Of a stretch of DNA of 64,000 nt, positions 8,247-17,175 are shown in pieces. Below the pieces are notes generated by a model that saw only the letters and a list, made by a program, of their open reading frames with translations, ran no database searches and had not been told where the DNA came from. Positions within the stretch are counted from its first letter, which is position 1. Each line of letters begins with the position of its first letter. The DNA lies in contig NZ_CP083956.1 in the NCBI RefSeq assembly GCF_006442795.2, forward strand, positions 4,565,501-4,629,500, given 5' to 3'. The DNA comes from Mesorhizobium sp. B1-1-8 (lineage in GTDB: Bacteria > Pseudomonadota > Alphaproteobacteria > Rhizobiales > Rhizobiaceae). A program made the translations under genes and the position numbers.

Positions 8247-9215
8247 GTGCGTCTGCTCAGTCAGGTCAACCTGAACTCGCTCAAAATTGTCGAGAGTGCC
8301 GCCCGGCACCGTAATTTCACGCGCGCCGGCGAAGAGCAGTTCATCACCGCTTCCGCCGTCAGCCAGCGGGTGAAGAGCCTGGAGGACCAGCTGCGCTTCA
8401 AAATCTTCCAGCGCGGCGGCAATGCGGTGTCGCTGACGCCGGAGGGCGAGACCTATGTGGCCCGGGTGCGCGAGGCGCTGGAGCGCATCGTGGCGGCGAG
8501 CATGGAGGCCACCGGCCAGTCGCAGGCGCATGTCTTGAAGATCTGCGTGCTGCCGACATTCGCGGCGCGCTGGCTGTTTCCGCGTCTGTCGGTCTTCCAG
8601 CAGCGTTATCCCGACATCGAGATGCGGGTGTCGACCTCCTATGCCACGCATGAATTGTCGGCTTGCGAATACGATCTCGAGATCCGTTATGGCGACGGCA
8701 ATTTCCCCGGCCTCAGTTCGGAGCTTCTGTTCAAGGAAGATCTGACGCCGGTGTGCAGCCGCAAGCTGTTCCACGAAGTGCTGGGCGACACGCCGCTGTC
8801 CAGGGTGACGCCGGAGGATCTGAGGCATTTCACCCTGCTCCACTCCGACACCTGCACCCAGAACTGGCAGTCGTGGCTGGGCTTTGCCGGCGCCAGCTTC
8901 GTGCTCGGCGAGACGAAAAGCATCTATTTCGATTCCTGCATGATGTCCTACGAAGCGGCCAATTCAGGCATGGGCTTCGCGGTGGCCAACCGTGCCTATA
9001 TGGCAAGCGACATCCGCGCCGAGCGGCTGGTGGCGCCGTTCGCCGTCCACCACCCCAACACCGCCGGCTGGTATTTCGTACACCCGATCAAGACGCTCGG
9101 CGCGCGCAAGGTGGAGCTGTTCAAGCAGTGGATCCTGACCGAGGCGGCGTTGACCCAGCGCCAGCTGGATCTGGAGATCGCCGGCATGCCGGTAAAGCGC
9201 TCGGCGATGGCCTGA
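8247..9215 (+). CDS. LysR-family transcriptional regulator (GcvA-like)
   Basis: 322 residues from GTG 8247. The N-terminal winged helix (LNSLKIVESAARHRNFTRAG...ASAVSQRVKSLEDQL, residues 9-50) is canonical LysR. Residues about 95-300 form the periplasmic-binding-protein-like effector domain, with CVLPTFAARWLFPRL and YDLEIRYGDGNFPGL as in the GcvA/AmpR branch. It is divergent from the oxygenase/exporter operon and probably regulates it and itself. Confidence 0.92.
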   Translation: MRLLSQVNLNSLKIVESAARHRNFTRAGEEQFITASAVSQRVKSLEDQLRFKIFQRGGNAVSLTPEGETYVARVREALERIVAASMEATGQSQAHVLKICVLPTFAARWLFPRLSVFQQRYPDIEMRVSTSYATHELSACEYDLEIRYGDGNFPGLSSELLFKEDLTPVCSRKLFHEVLGDTPLSRVTPEDLRHFTLLHSDTCTQNWQSWLGFAGASFVLGETKSIYFDSCMMSYEAANSGMGFAVANRAYMASDIRAERLVAPFAVHHPNTAGWYFVHPIKTLGARKVELFKQWILTEAALTQRQLDLEIAGMPVKRSAMA

Positions 9216-9439
9216 GGCCACGTTCGATAGGATGCACTGCCTGGATTTTGGTCAGCGCCGTAGGCCGCAAAGCGAAAACGGGAGCGCTTGCAAGAAGCTT
9301 TTTCGTCTTGCTTGAGATGCGCAGGTCCAACGGACAACAGGACTTAACATGGGTTAACAGGCGATCGCCGAACCTTGCAGAATTTCCGGTTTTTTCTGGT
9401 GGATTTCGTGCGGTTGTTCAAAACGCCGTCATGACGCAA

Positions 9440-9536
9440 CGGCAAGACTCGGTTATGGTCCTTTGTGCGGCGGGCCTGAGTACCCGCTTGGCCGGCGCTC
9501 CAGCTTCCTCCCAAGCAGCGCCGGCCTTCTTCTTTC
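9440..9536 (+). ncRNA. Candidate small RNA with anti-Shine-Dalgarno loop
   Basis: Downstream of the LysR gene is a structured stretch: a small hairpin (gcggg-cctgagta-cccgc, 9470-9487) followed by a strong intrinsic terminator. The terminator loop reads agcttcctcccaagc, which exposes ttcctccc, complementary to Shine-Dalgarno sequences. Exposed CCUCC loops are a hallmark of several alphaproteobacterial trans-acting RNAs such as the alpha-r14/NfeR1 and AbcR types. No promoter could be assigned, so the 5' end is arbitrary; it may instead be only the LysR terminator. Confidence 0.4.
9490..9536 (+). terminator. Rho-independent terminator
   Basis: A perfect 10-bp stem, ggccggcgct (9490-9499) and agcgccggcc (9517-9526), with a 17-base loop, followed by ttcttctttc. 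Confidence 0.8.
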
Positions 9537-9612
9537 AAAGGCCAGCGCGGCTTGGAAGCTTGTACTGAGCAACCCTGATCTCGGCTAGCCCGGGGGGTTC
9601 CAGCCGAAAGCG

Positions 9613-9795
9613 TTACTGCTTCGGCGGCGTTCCGGGCTGATCGCCGCCCGTCGTCGATTTCGGCACCGGGTTCTTGTCGACCTGCGGGTTCTGGTCAACG
9701 GTGCCGCCCGGCGCCTTGGTTGGCGGCACGCTGTTGTCGCAGGCAGCGAGCGTGAGCCCTGCCGCAACGGCCAGCAGCATCGGAAGCTTCATCAT
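9613..9795 (-). CDS. Small lipoprotein
   Basis: 60 residues from ATG 9795 with ribosome-binding site gaggagg. The signal peptide MMKLPMLLAVAAGLTLAAC ends in a clear lipobox (LAAC, Cys19). The mature part is a proline-, lysine- and asparagine-rich flexible tail (KAPGGTVDQNPQVDKNPVP) without a fold. It should be a lipid-anchored periplasmic or outer-membrane peptide of unknown role. Confidence 0.75.
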   Translation of the reverse strand: MMKLPMLLAVAAGLTLAACDNSVPPTKAPGGTVDQNPQVDKNPVPKSTTGGDQPGTPPKQ

Positions 9796-9948
9796 GACGA
9801 CCTCCTCTCGTTCGCCCCTTTCATCGAGGGCAAACGAAGCGCGGCCCGGTTTGGTTGCGTGCGCGGCCGGCTGAAGGGGCACCTGCATGCCGGTCCCGGG
9901 AACAAACCCGGCCCCTCGCCGGTTTGACCGGCAAAGAGGAGCTTTGCC

Positions 9949-10116
9949 ATGTTCCGTCTGCTGCTTGTCGGCCTGTTCGCCTACACCGCGTACCGCGTCG
10001 CCATGAGGATCTACGAGGAGATTCCCGGCGACGTCAGGCCGCTGGCCATGCCTGGAGATGAACGGCGGTCGCTGCGCCGCCAGTCGGCGGCGATGGGAGT
10101 GGAGCCGAAGCGGTAG
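9949..10116 (+). CDS. Small membrane-anchored hypothetical protein
   Basis: 55 residues starting MFRLLLVGLFAYTAYRVAMR, one N-terminal hydrophobic helix followed by a basic cytoplasmic tail (DERRSLRRQ). A strong ribosome-binding site (agaggag) lies 8 bases upstream. No family name is known; short single-helix proteins of this type are frequent in rhizobia. Confidence 0.65.
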   Translation: MFRLLLVGLFAYTAYRVAMRIYEEIPGDVRPLAMPGDERRSLRRQSAAMGVEPKR

Positions 10117-10126
10117 CAGACGCAGG

Positions 10127-10315
10127 TTTTCTCGCCCCCACGAAGGTCGTACGAAGGTGGGGAGAGGTGGCTCGGCGAAGCCGAGACGGAGAGGGGGATT
10201 GGCGCACACATTCAAGGAATTTAGCCTGAAAACAGCCATTTCCAGCCACTGGCGCCAGCCCCTCTCCGGCCGTTTCACGGCCACCTCTCCCCCGCTTTGC
10301 GGGGCGAGAAAAGGC
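10127..10315. repeat. Intergenic inverted-repeat mosaic element, copy 2
   Basis: Inverted arms at 10127-10199 (ctcgcccccacgaaggtcg...cggagaggggg) and 10258-10315 (cccctctccgg...cggggcgagaaaa). It sits between the 55-residue protein and the helicase, with shorter palindromes inside each arm (ctcggcgaagccgag). Confidence 0.75.
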
Positions 10316-10361
10316 GTTGCGAAACCGTTGCGAACAAAGCGGAAACGATGCTTGATGGGCA

Positions 10362-12449
10362 ATGAACCTCGCTGCCCGTGATTCGTCCTTCGAAGCATCC
10401 GCTCCCGCCTATCTCGCCAGGCTGAATGACGAGCAGCGGCTGGCGGTCATGCATGGCGACGGCAAGGTGGCAGCGCCCTTGCTGGTCATCGCCGGCGCCG
10501 GTTCGGGCAAGACCAGCACTCTGGCGCATCGCGTGGCGCATCTCATCGTCAAGGGCGCCGATCCGCGCCGCATCCTTTTGATGACCTTCTCGCGCCGTGC
10601 CGCCGCCGAGATGGCCAAGCGCGTCGAGCGCATCGCCGGCGAGGTGCTGGGGCGCGACGCGGCCATCATCGCCGACGCGCTCGCCTGGGCCGGCACCTTT
10701 CACGGTATCGGCGCCAGGCTTTTGCGCGACTATGCCGAGCAGATCGGTCTCGACCCCGCCTTCACCATCTACGACCGCGAGGATTCCGCCGACCTGATGA
10801 ACCTTGCCCGGCACGAGCTGGGTTTTTCCAAGACCGAAAGCCGTTTTCCCACCAAGGGCACCTGCCTGCAGATCTATTCGCGCGCGGTCAACGCGCAGGC
10901 GCCGCTGGGCGAAGTGCTGGGCGCGGCCTTTCCCTGGTGCGCGGCATGGGCGGAACAGCTGAAGGAGCTGTTCGCCCGTTATGTCGAGGCCAAGCAGGCG
11001 CAGAACGTGCTCGATTACGACGACCTGCTGCTCTACTGGGCGCAGATGGCGGCCGAGCCGGAGATCGCCGCGCATCTCGGCTCGCGCTTCGACCATGTGC
11101 TCGTCGACGAATACCAGGACACCAACCGGCTGCAGGCCTCGATCCTTTTGGCGCTGAAGCCGGATGGCGCCGGGCTGACAGTGGTTGGCGACGACGCGCA
11201 GTCGATCTATTCGTTCCGCGCCGCGGAAGTGCGCAACATCCTCGATTTCCCGAAACAGTTCGCAAGGCCAGCCGAAATCATCATGCTGGAGCGCAACTAC
11301 CGCTCGACCGAGACGATCCTTGCCGCCGCCAATGCGGTGATAGGCGAGGCTTCGGAGCGCTTCACCAAGAACCTGTGGACCGAGCGCCGGTCCTCGCACA
11401 AGCCGCAGCTGGTCAGCGTGCGCGACGAGGCCGAGCAGGCCAACTATGTCTGCGACCAGATCCTGGCCGAGCGCGAGGCCGGCACGGCGCTGAAGGCGCA
11501 GGCGGTGCTGTTCCGCGCCTCGCACCACAGCGGGCCGCTGGAGGTGGAGCTAACGCGCCGCAACATTCCCTTCGTCAAGTTCGGCGGGCTGAAATTCCTC
11601 GACGCCGCCCATGTCAAGGACATGCTGGCGATGCTGCGCTTTGCCGAGAACCCGCGCGACCGTGTCGCCGGTTTTCGCGTGCTGCAGCTGATGCCGGGCA
11701 TCGGCCCTTCCGCCGCCTCGCAGATCGTCGAGGCGATGGCGACTTCGCTTGATGAGGCGATGGGCCTTGCCCGCTACCGGCCGCCGCAGCGCGCCGCGCA
11801 AGACTGGCCGGTTTTCCTCGATCTCTATGCCGACCTGCGCGTCGCCGCCAAGTGGCCGGCCGATCTTGAACGGATCAGGCTCTGGTACGAGCCGCATCTG
11901 GAACGCATGCATGAGGACGCGATCACACGGCGAGCCGACCTTTTGCAGCTCGAGCAGATCGCGTCCGGCTATCCGTCGCGCGAGCGTTTCCTGACCGAGC
12001 TGACGCTCGATCCGCCGGATGCCACCAGCGACCAGGCCGGCCCGCCGCATCGCGACGAGGATTACCTGATCCTGTCGACCATCCATTCGGCCAAGGGCCA
12101 GGAGTGGAAGAACGTGCTTGTGCTCAACAGCGTCGACGGCTGCATCCCGGCCGATCTCGGCGTCGGCACCAAGGAAGACATCGAGGAGGAGCGCCGGCTG
12201 CTCTATGTGGCTATGACGCGGGCCAGGGACAGCTTGCACCTGGTGGTGCCGCAGCGCTTTTACCCACACAATCAGGCGGCGCGCGGAGACCGCCATGTCT
12301 ATGCCTCGCGCACCCGCTTCATCCCGGCCTCGATGCTTTCCGTCTTCGAGCAGACGTCGTGGGCGAGCGCGCGGATGAAAGACGATCCGGGCGCCCAGCC
12401 GCAGGTCAAGGTCGATCTCGGCGCCCGCATGCGCGGCATGTGGAAGTAG
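10362..12449 (+). CDS. UvrD/PcrA/Rep-like superfamily 1A DNA helicase
   Basis: 695 residues. Motif I is AGAGSGKTSTLAHR (about residues 45-58), motif Ia LLMTFSRRAAAEM, motif II VDEYQDTN, motif III VGDDAQSIYSFRAA, motif IV LERNYRST, motif V STIHSAKGQEWKNV and motif VI EERRLLYVAMTRARD. These define an ATP-dependent 3'-5' helicase of the UvrD group used in repair or replication restart. At 695 residues it is close to the usual family length. Its internal sequence differs from housekeeping UvrD, so it may be a paralogue; the exact role is open. No nuclease domain is present. Confidence 0.93.
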   Translation: MNLAARDSSFEASAPAYLARLNDEQRLAVMHGDGKVAAPLLVIAGAGSGKTSTLAHRVAHLIVKGADPRRILLMTFSRRAAAEMAKRVERIAGEVLGRDAAIIADALAWAGTFHGIGARLLRDYAEQIGLDPAFTIYDREDSADLMNLARHELGFSKTESRFPTKGTCLQIYSRAVNAQAPLGEVLGAAFPWCAAWAEQLKELFARYVEAKQAQNVLDYDDLLLYWAQMAAEPEIAAHLGSRFDHVLVDEYQDTNRLQASILLALKPDGAGLTVVGDDAQSIYSFRAAEVRNILDFPKQFARPAEIIMLERNYRSTETILAAANAVIGEASERFTKNLWTERRSSHKPQLVSVRDEAEQANYVCDQILAEREAGTALKAQAVLFRASHHSGPLEVELTRRNIPFVKFGGLKFLDAAHVKDMLAMLRFAENPRDRVAGFRVLQLMPGIGPSAASQIVEAMATSLDEAMGLARYRPPQRAAQDWPVFLDLYADLRVAAKWPADLERIRLWYEPHLERMHEDAITRRADLLQLEQIASGYPSRERFLTELTLDPPDATSDQAGPPHRDEDYLILSTIHSAKGQEWKNVLVLNSVDGCIPADLGVGTKEDIEEERRLLYVAMTRARDSLHLVVPQRFYPHNQAARGDRHVYASRTRFIPASMLSVFEQTSWASARMKDDPGAQPQVKVDLGARMRGMWK

Positions 12450-12499
12450 CAACCGAACGCGGTGGCCAGGCGTTGCTTCTGCGGCAATGGAGCACGACG

Positions 12500-12808
12500 A
12501 TGGACCCGACGGCGGCAGTGGTGGCGATGATCCTGCTCTCCTGCAATCCGGACATGCAGTCCTGCCATCCGGCGGAAACGGCGCTTTATGCCGGTATGGC
12601 CGAATGCTCGGCGGCGCTGCCGGCCCGGCTCGCCGCCACCGGCATGATCGGCAGATGTCAAGCTTTGAGCAACAGCGCTGCCATTGGATCCGGCGATCAC
12701 CAAGCACCTGCCCGGGAAACGGCGATGGTGCGTGTCATAAGCGGAGTCGGCGCCGATGTTGTTTCCGTCGATTATCTGGTGCCGCGCGCCGGAACGCCAA
12801 AGGATTAG
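12500..12808 (+). CDS. Hypothetical protein with N-terminal hydrophobic segment
   Basis: 102 residues from ATG 12500 (MDPTAAVVAMILLSCNPDMQ). A hydrophobic stretch at residues 4-14 is followed by a Cys-rich segment (Cys at about 15, 22, 36 and 53), suggesting an exported, disulphide-bonded small protein. The C-terminus (DVVSVDYLVPRA) looks like a beta strand. No recognised family. Confidence 0.55.
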   Translation: MDPTAAVVAMILLSCNPDMQSCHPAETALYAGMAECSAALPARLAATGMIGRCQALSNSAAIGSGDHQAPARETAMVRVISGVGADVVSVDYLVPRAGTPKD

Positions 12809-12826
12809 AGGGTGTCTCTTGCGAAA

Positions 12827-12909
12827 ACATGCAGCGGTCTCGAAATAAAGACATGCTTAAAATCAAGGACCCAAAACATGTCGGTTGTACCTTTTACGTG
12901 AGAAGCTTA
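12827..12909 (-). repeat. Degenerate copy of a ~100-bp rhizobial intergenic repeat
   Basis: The segment gcagcggtctcgaaataaag followed by acatgcttaaaatcaagg is a diverged copy of the element at 44181-44270 (gcagcggtttcgggacaaag, acatgcttaagatcaaagg), and is in reverse orientation to the better-preserved copy at 49056-49165. From 12910 to 13116 no gene was seen. Confidence 0.6.
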
Positions 12910-13116
12910 GGACGCTTCATTCGCTGGCACTTCAGGTTTCCTGCAATTGCGAATTCTTCCCGATGGAACTTTCCTGCGGCCCAGGGCTTTCCCCACCAGA
13001 CCATTTTCGTAAGCAAACCCTAATACGAGGAGGACATTGGTCTGCAGGTCCGACGACTGATGGGAGGTCGGGCTGCTGCTCAAGCACGGCGGCCCGGTCC
13101 GCTCAGGGAGGCAGAA

Positions 13117-13290
13117 ATGCGTTTCACACTCATGAGCCGTCGGCAAAGGCTGGGTGAGTTGGCCGGACGGATTTTCGTCAACGTGCTGGCGGTGGTCATT
13201 GCCGGCGTCGCCATCCTGTTTCTTCTGCTCTCCGCCCATTATCAGGGCTCGCCCTCCGCCGCCGAGACGACGATCACTGCGGTGCAGTAG
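13117..13290 (+). CDS. Small single-helix membrane protein
   Basis: 57 residues from ATG 13117 with ribosome-binding site gggaggc. A basic N-terminus (MSRRQRLGELAGR) precedes one strong transmembrane helix (IFVNVLAVVIAGVAILFLLL) and a short polar tail. Orientation is probably N-in. No function is known. The 210 bp that follow (13291-13502) show no gene. Confidence 0.6.
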   Translation: MRFTLMSRRQRLGELAGRIFVNVLAVVIAGVAILFLLLSAHYQGSPSAAETTITAVQ

Positions 13291-13502
13291 TGCGTTGGAC
13301 GCTGCGTTTCGATCAATCGAAAAACTGTCCACGGCAAGCTTTCCCCAACACGCTTTTGGCGTTGCAGGTTGGCGACCGGCATGGCCGACTTGGCACCCGT
13401 GGCTCCGGGAAAAGTTGATGCCCGTGGGAACCTCGCGTCACAAGCCGCGTTGTCTGGCGTTCCAGCATCGGAACCCCGCCCCATCAATCCGAGAGGCCAT
13501 AG

Positions 13503-13829
13503 ATGTACGACAGGATGTTCTTCACCCCGGTCGCGATCAGTGTCGGCGCCGGCCACAAGCGCATGATTGCATCGTTGTTCGACATGCATGACCTGCTGAC
13601 CGATTTCCCGCCGTCGCGCCGGCGGTTGAGCTACGGTGCCGCGGTGAAGGCCTGCGAGGCTGCGCGCGCCGGCGAAATCTCGCCGGAAGCGGCGCGTGAT
13701 GCGCTGATCACCTTCGCAGTGACTGCCGGCATGCTGTGGCCCGTGGACCAACCTGTCGTCTCGGTCAAGCCCGTCGCAAGGAAGTCCGACAAAGTGCCCG
13801 CCGGAGAAGAATCTCCGCCCAACCCGTAG
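13503..13829 (+). CDS. DUF982 domain protein
   Basis: 108 residues. The pattern FTPVAISVGAGHKRMIASL ... DLLTDFPPSRRRLSYGAAVKA ... GEISPEAARDALITFAVTAG matches DUF982, a small soluble domain nearly restricted to Rhizobiales and usually present in many copies per genome. The function of the family is unknown. The C-terminal 25 residues are a variable polar tail. Confidence 0.85.
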   Translation: MYDRMFFTPVAISVGAGHKRMIASLFDMHDLLTDFPPSRRRLSYGAAVKACEAARAGEISPEAARDALITFAVTAGMLWPVDQPVVSVKPVARKSDKVPAGEESPPNP

Positions 13830-13862
13830 TCGTCGCTGATCCAGGCCTGCCGTAGGGAGCGG

Positions 13863-14651
13863 TCAGTGAACCGTACCGGCGTCGCCCGCATGAACGCCGC
13901 GCGGGCCGGTGCTTTCGAAGCTCACCTGGTCGCGGCCGTTCGACTTCGCCTTGTAAAGATGCCGGTCAGCGACCTGGAACATATCGGCATAGGTGGTCGG
14001 GCCATCGAAGGCGACACCGCCGATGCTGACGGAAAGCGGGCAAGGCCGCTCGCCGGGACAAAACTCCACCTCGCGAATGCGCCGCCTGATACCTTCGGCG
14101 ACCAGCCAGGACTGCGAGGCGTCGGCGCCGGGAAGAAAGACCGCGAACTCCTCGCCGCCGATGCGCCCGACAATGTCGGCGCCGCGCAGCTGCGCCTTGA
14201 TCGACCCGGCGATCAGCTTCAGCGCCTGGTCACCGCAATCATGGCCGAAACGGTCATTGATGGTCTTGAAATGGTCGGCGTCGACAATCAGCAGTGCCCC
14301 GGCGTGAACCACGGACTGACGGCGAGCCTGCTCGAGATAGGCTTCGACCAGCATCGAGAAGGCGCCGCGATTGAAGACCGCTGTCAGGCTGTCGGTCGCC
14401 GCGACGATGCTGAGCTCCTTCTGGGCGATCGCCAGCTGGCGCATCTTCCACATCAGGAAGAACAGGAACGATCCGCCAAGCACAAGCGGCAGGAACAGAT
14501 CGGTAAGTTGCGCCCACAGCAGCGCGTCGGGCGACAGCGACGGGAAATTGAAGGAATCGACGAAGAAGGCGCAGGCAATGAAGAAGGCCGTGCCGGCGAT
14601 GGTGACCACCGCGACCCTGCCCCGGCTCGTCGGGGACAAATCGATGCGCAT
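13863..14651 (-). CDS. Membrane-bound diguanylate cyclase (GGDEF)
   Basis: 262 residues. Two transmembrane helices (about residues 13-30 and 45-68) precede a GGDEF domain with the active-site motif RIGGEEF and upstream RGAD, an intact RxxD inhibitory site five residues before the motif. The metal/substrate segment LLIVDADHFKTINDRFGHDCGD is complete, so cyclic-di-GMP synthesis with product inhibition is expected. There is no obvious sensor domain beyond the membrane hairpin. A second cyclase of the same plan lies 150 bp upstream on the same strand. Confidence 0.93.
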   Translation of the reverse strand: MRIDLSPTSRGRVAVVTIAGTAFFIACAFFVDSFNFPSLSPDALLWAQLTDLFLPLVLGGSFLFFLMWKMRQLAIAQKELSIVAATDSLTAVFNRGAFSMLVEAYLEQARRQSVVHAGALLIVDADHFKTINDRFGHDCGDQALKLIAGSIKAQLRGADIVGRIGGEEFAVFLPGADASQSWLVAEGIRRRIREVEFCPGERPCPLSVSIGGVAFDGPTTYADMFQVADRHLYKAKSNGRDQVSFESTGPRGVHAGDAGTVH

Positions 14652-14804
14652 GCCATTTGCTCCCGCTGCGATTGGGCTCCTACTGCGACCGGGCTCATTG
14701 TGAAGCGTGAGCGCAAACGAAGTGCTAAGACTGTGCCTGCAATTCGAATGTGGTTAACCGCCCCGAAAGGCTAAACCCCTCGGCGCTTATTCCGCTGAAA
14801 CGTG

Positions 14805-15602
14805 TCAGACCCGGCGTCGGCTCGCAATATCTCGCAAGCTGGCCATCTCAAATTCAAACGAAACGCGGTTCCGTCCACGCTGTTTCGCTTCAAGAACGCA
14901 CCGCCCAGCAGCGCGAAGAACATCTTCGGCATCCGCATTGCGAGCGATCTCCGCACCCCCGATGCTGACGGTCACCGTCAAGTCGTCTTGCTGCCCTTTG
15001 ATCCAGGGAATCCCTTCGATGTGACGGCGGATGTTCTCCGCGACGATCATTGCCTGCTCCTTGCGCACACCTCGCAGCAAGACCCCAAACTCTTCCCCAC
15101 CGAGGCGACCGATTGAGTCGCCAGGACGCGTCATATAGACAAGCGCCTTTGCGATCCGAACCAAAGCCTCGTCGCCTTTGGAGTGCCCGTGTTTGTCGTT
15201 GACTAAGGAGAAGTGATCCGGATCGATGAGAAGAAGCGTGTCCCATTCCCCCTCGTCGCGCTTTCTTTCCATCCTTGCGATGAACTCACCGCGACTAAGA
15301 AGCCCCGTCATCTGGTCGTGACTGGTTACGAAGGTAAGCCTGTCGTGTGCGTCCTTCAGGGCCGCATATGACTTCTCAAGCTTGTCGCATGTGTCCTGGA
15401 TCGTTTCCGACTGGGCAAAGATATAGGCGCCGACAGGCATTCCGATCAGAATGGGAATGAAGGTGCACTCTACCCAGCTGAGCCAGTCGATCGGCATCTG
15501 CAAGGCCAGTCTCGCCGTAAACGACAGGCCGAAGGTGGCGACGATTGCGATTATCGTCACAGCTATCGATTTGCCCAAAATGCGCCGGCTACGGGAAGTC
15601 AT
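14805..15602 (-). CDS. Membrane-bound diguanylate cyclase (GGDEF), second copy
   Basis: 265 residues with two N-terminal transmembrane helices (about 10-32 and 42-62), a short coiled coil (TCDKLEKSYAALKDAHDRL) and a GGDEF domain. The active site is RLGGEEF, with RPGD as the RxxD inhibitory site. The metal-binding segment reads LLIDPDHFSLVNDKHGH. GC content and third-position GC are lower than in its neighbour, so the two are diverged paralogues or were acquired separately rather than a recent duplication. It should make cyclic-di-GMP, affecting polysaccharide and motility. Confidence 0.93.
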   Translation of the reverse strand: MTSRSRRILGKSIAVTIIAIVATFGLSFTARLALQMPIDWLSWVECTFIPILIGMPVGAYIFAQSETIQDTCDKLEKSYAALKDAHDRLTFVTSHDQMTGLLSRGEFIARMERKRDEGEWDTLLLIDPDHFSLVNDKHGHSKGDEALVRIAKALVYMTRPGDSIGRLGGEEFGVLLRGVRKEQAMIVAENIRRHIEGIPWIKGQQDDLTVTVSIGGAEIARNADAEDVLRAAGRCVLEAKQRGRNRVSFEFEMASLRDIASRRRV

Positions 15603-15814
15603 ATTGCTCTTTACGATATTGACGCTGAATGCGGCGTTACCAACTCAACTAACATTGCTCTGATTCTGAAGCGCGGGCACGACACAAACACTGCCCGCGG
15701 CATTTCAAGCGACGTGGCCTACAATTTCTGGGCGGTAGGCTGTCGATCCGCAGGCCCTGGTCTGGCACCAGCGCCACCACTGGGCGAAGTCGCCGTGCCT
15801 GACCATCACAAGTG

Positions 15815-16327
15815 TCAGGCGTAGGCGCGGCCTTCTTCCGAACGCTGGAACAGAACCAGGTCGAGCGGCACGGAGGGTCGGCCGAGCACGGTCAAGATCA
15901 TGTGCGCCTGGCCGCGATGGTGGGTCTGATGGTTGAACATGTGGCTGAGCGCCGGCGCCAGCCGCTGCGAGACGGTGCGCATGTCGGACAGTGTCATATA
16001 GGAGAAACGACCGGCGAGCGCCTTGTCGCTCATGCCGCTCAGCCAATCGACGATCCTTCGGTCCTCGGCTTCGCGCGCCAGCCGGAGGCTGGGCAGGCCG
16101 CGATGCAGGATCGCATCGAGGCTCGACGGCGCGTCGCCCTCGCCGGTGAAGCGCTTCATCCAAATGCGGTCGGCGGCCAGCAGGTGGTTCAGCGTTCCCA
16201 TCATCGAGCCGAAGAAGGCGCCGGCGTTCCTGCCGAATTCGCTTTCGTCGAGCGTGGCGGCGGCATCGTAGATGCGTCCATTGGCCCATTGATTATAGGC
16301 CGCAAACATCATGAAATGCTGTCTCAT
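15815..16327 (-). CDS. DinB-fold family protein
   Basis: 170 residues from ATG 16327 (MRQHFMMFAAYNQWANGRIY). It shows the DinB/YfiT four-helix-bundle plan: AYNQWAN at the N-terminus, a first metal-ligand His in LNHLLAADRIWMKRF (near residue 48), and the pair in LSHMFNHQTHHRGQAHMIL (near 130-140). These proteins are divalent-metal-dependent and often act as thiol (bacillithiol, mycothiol, glutathione) transferases or isomerases; here the substrate is unknown. It is divergent from a GST-like gene, which is suggestive of thiol chemistry. Confidence 0.85.
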   Translation of the reverse strand: MRQHFMMFAAYNQWANGRIYDAAATLDESEFGRNAGAFFGSMMGTLNHLLAADRIWMKRFTGEGDAPSSLDAILHRGLPSLRLAREAEDRRIVDWLSGMSDKALAGRFSYMTLSDMRTVSQRLAPALSHMFNHQTHHRGQAHMILTVLGRPSVPLDLVLFQRSEEGRAYA

Positions 16328-16444
16328 CTTTCCACCCGGCTCGCGTCGATTCCCGGCCTTACCTAGAGCAAAGGAGGTTCTGATGGAAACGGAATGGCTG
16401 CATCGCAACATCCTTTTGCGCCAACCGCAGGAACGGACCCGCCA

Positions 16445-17137
16445 ATGACCATTCTGCTCTACGACCTCGTCGGCCACGATAGCCAGCGCCCGTTCAGCCC
16501 GCATTGCTGGAAGATAAAGATGGCGCTGGCCCACAAGGGGCTTGCCGCCACCAAGGTGCCGACACGCTTCCTGGAAGTGCCCAAGGTGGAAGGCGGCGTG
16601 TCGAAGACGGTGCCGGTGATCCGCGACGGCGAGCGCGTGGTGGCCGATTCCTTCGCCATCGCCCTCTATCTCGACGAAGCCTATCCGGAACGGCCGACGC
16701 TGTTTGGCGGCGAAGGCGGCAAGGCGATGGCGCGCTTCATCGAGCGCTGGTCGCAGTTCACCATCCACCCTTATGTCGCCACGGTGGCGCTCACCGATCT
16801 CAACGCCATGCAGGACGAGGCGAACGCCGCCTATTTCCGCGAGGACCGCGAGCAGCGCTACGGCAAGCGGCTGGAAGACGTGGTGGCGGGCCGCGACGCC
16901 GGGCTCGAAGGCTTCCGCGCCTCGCTGCAGCCGCTGCGCTCGATGCTTACCTATCAGCCCTTCATCGGCGGCGCCGCCCCGCTTTTTGCCGATTACATCG
17001 TCTTCGGCGCGCTGCAATGGGCGCGCGTCGCCTCGCCTTACCGGCTGCTCGACGACGGCGACAGCGTCGCCCAGTGGTTCGAGCGCTGCCTCGACCTGCA
17101 TGGCGGGATCGCAAGGGAAGTTTCAGCGGCCGCCTGA
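16445..17137 (+). CDS. Glutathione S-transferase family protein (beta-etherase-like)
   Basis: 230 residues from ATG 16445. The N-terminal thioredoxin-fold domain has YDLVGHDSQRPFSPHCWKIK and SKTVPVIRDGERVVADSFAI, with the glutathione-binding VPVI...DS pattern. The C-terminal all-helical domain follows. The opening resembles the LigE/LigP beta-etherase branch of GSTs, though the substrate cannot be inferred. A further start 51 bases upstream exists but lacks family support. Confidence 0.88.
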   Translation: MTILLYDLVGHDSQRPFSPHCWKIKMALAHKGLAATKVPTRFLEVPKVEGGVSKTVPVIRDGERVVADSFAIALYLDEAYPERPTLFGGEGGKAMARFIERWSQFTIHPYVATVALTDLNAMQDEANAAYFREDREQRYGKRLEDVVAGRDAGLEGFRASLQPLRSMLTYQPFIGGAAPLFADYIVFGALQWARVASPYRLLDDGDSVAQWFERCLDLHGGIAREVSAAA

Positions 17138-17175
17138 CGGCAACCGATCATCCCAGGCTGCAAGCGGTGGATCGT

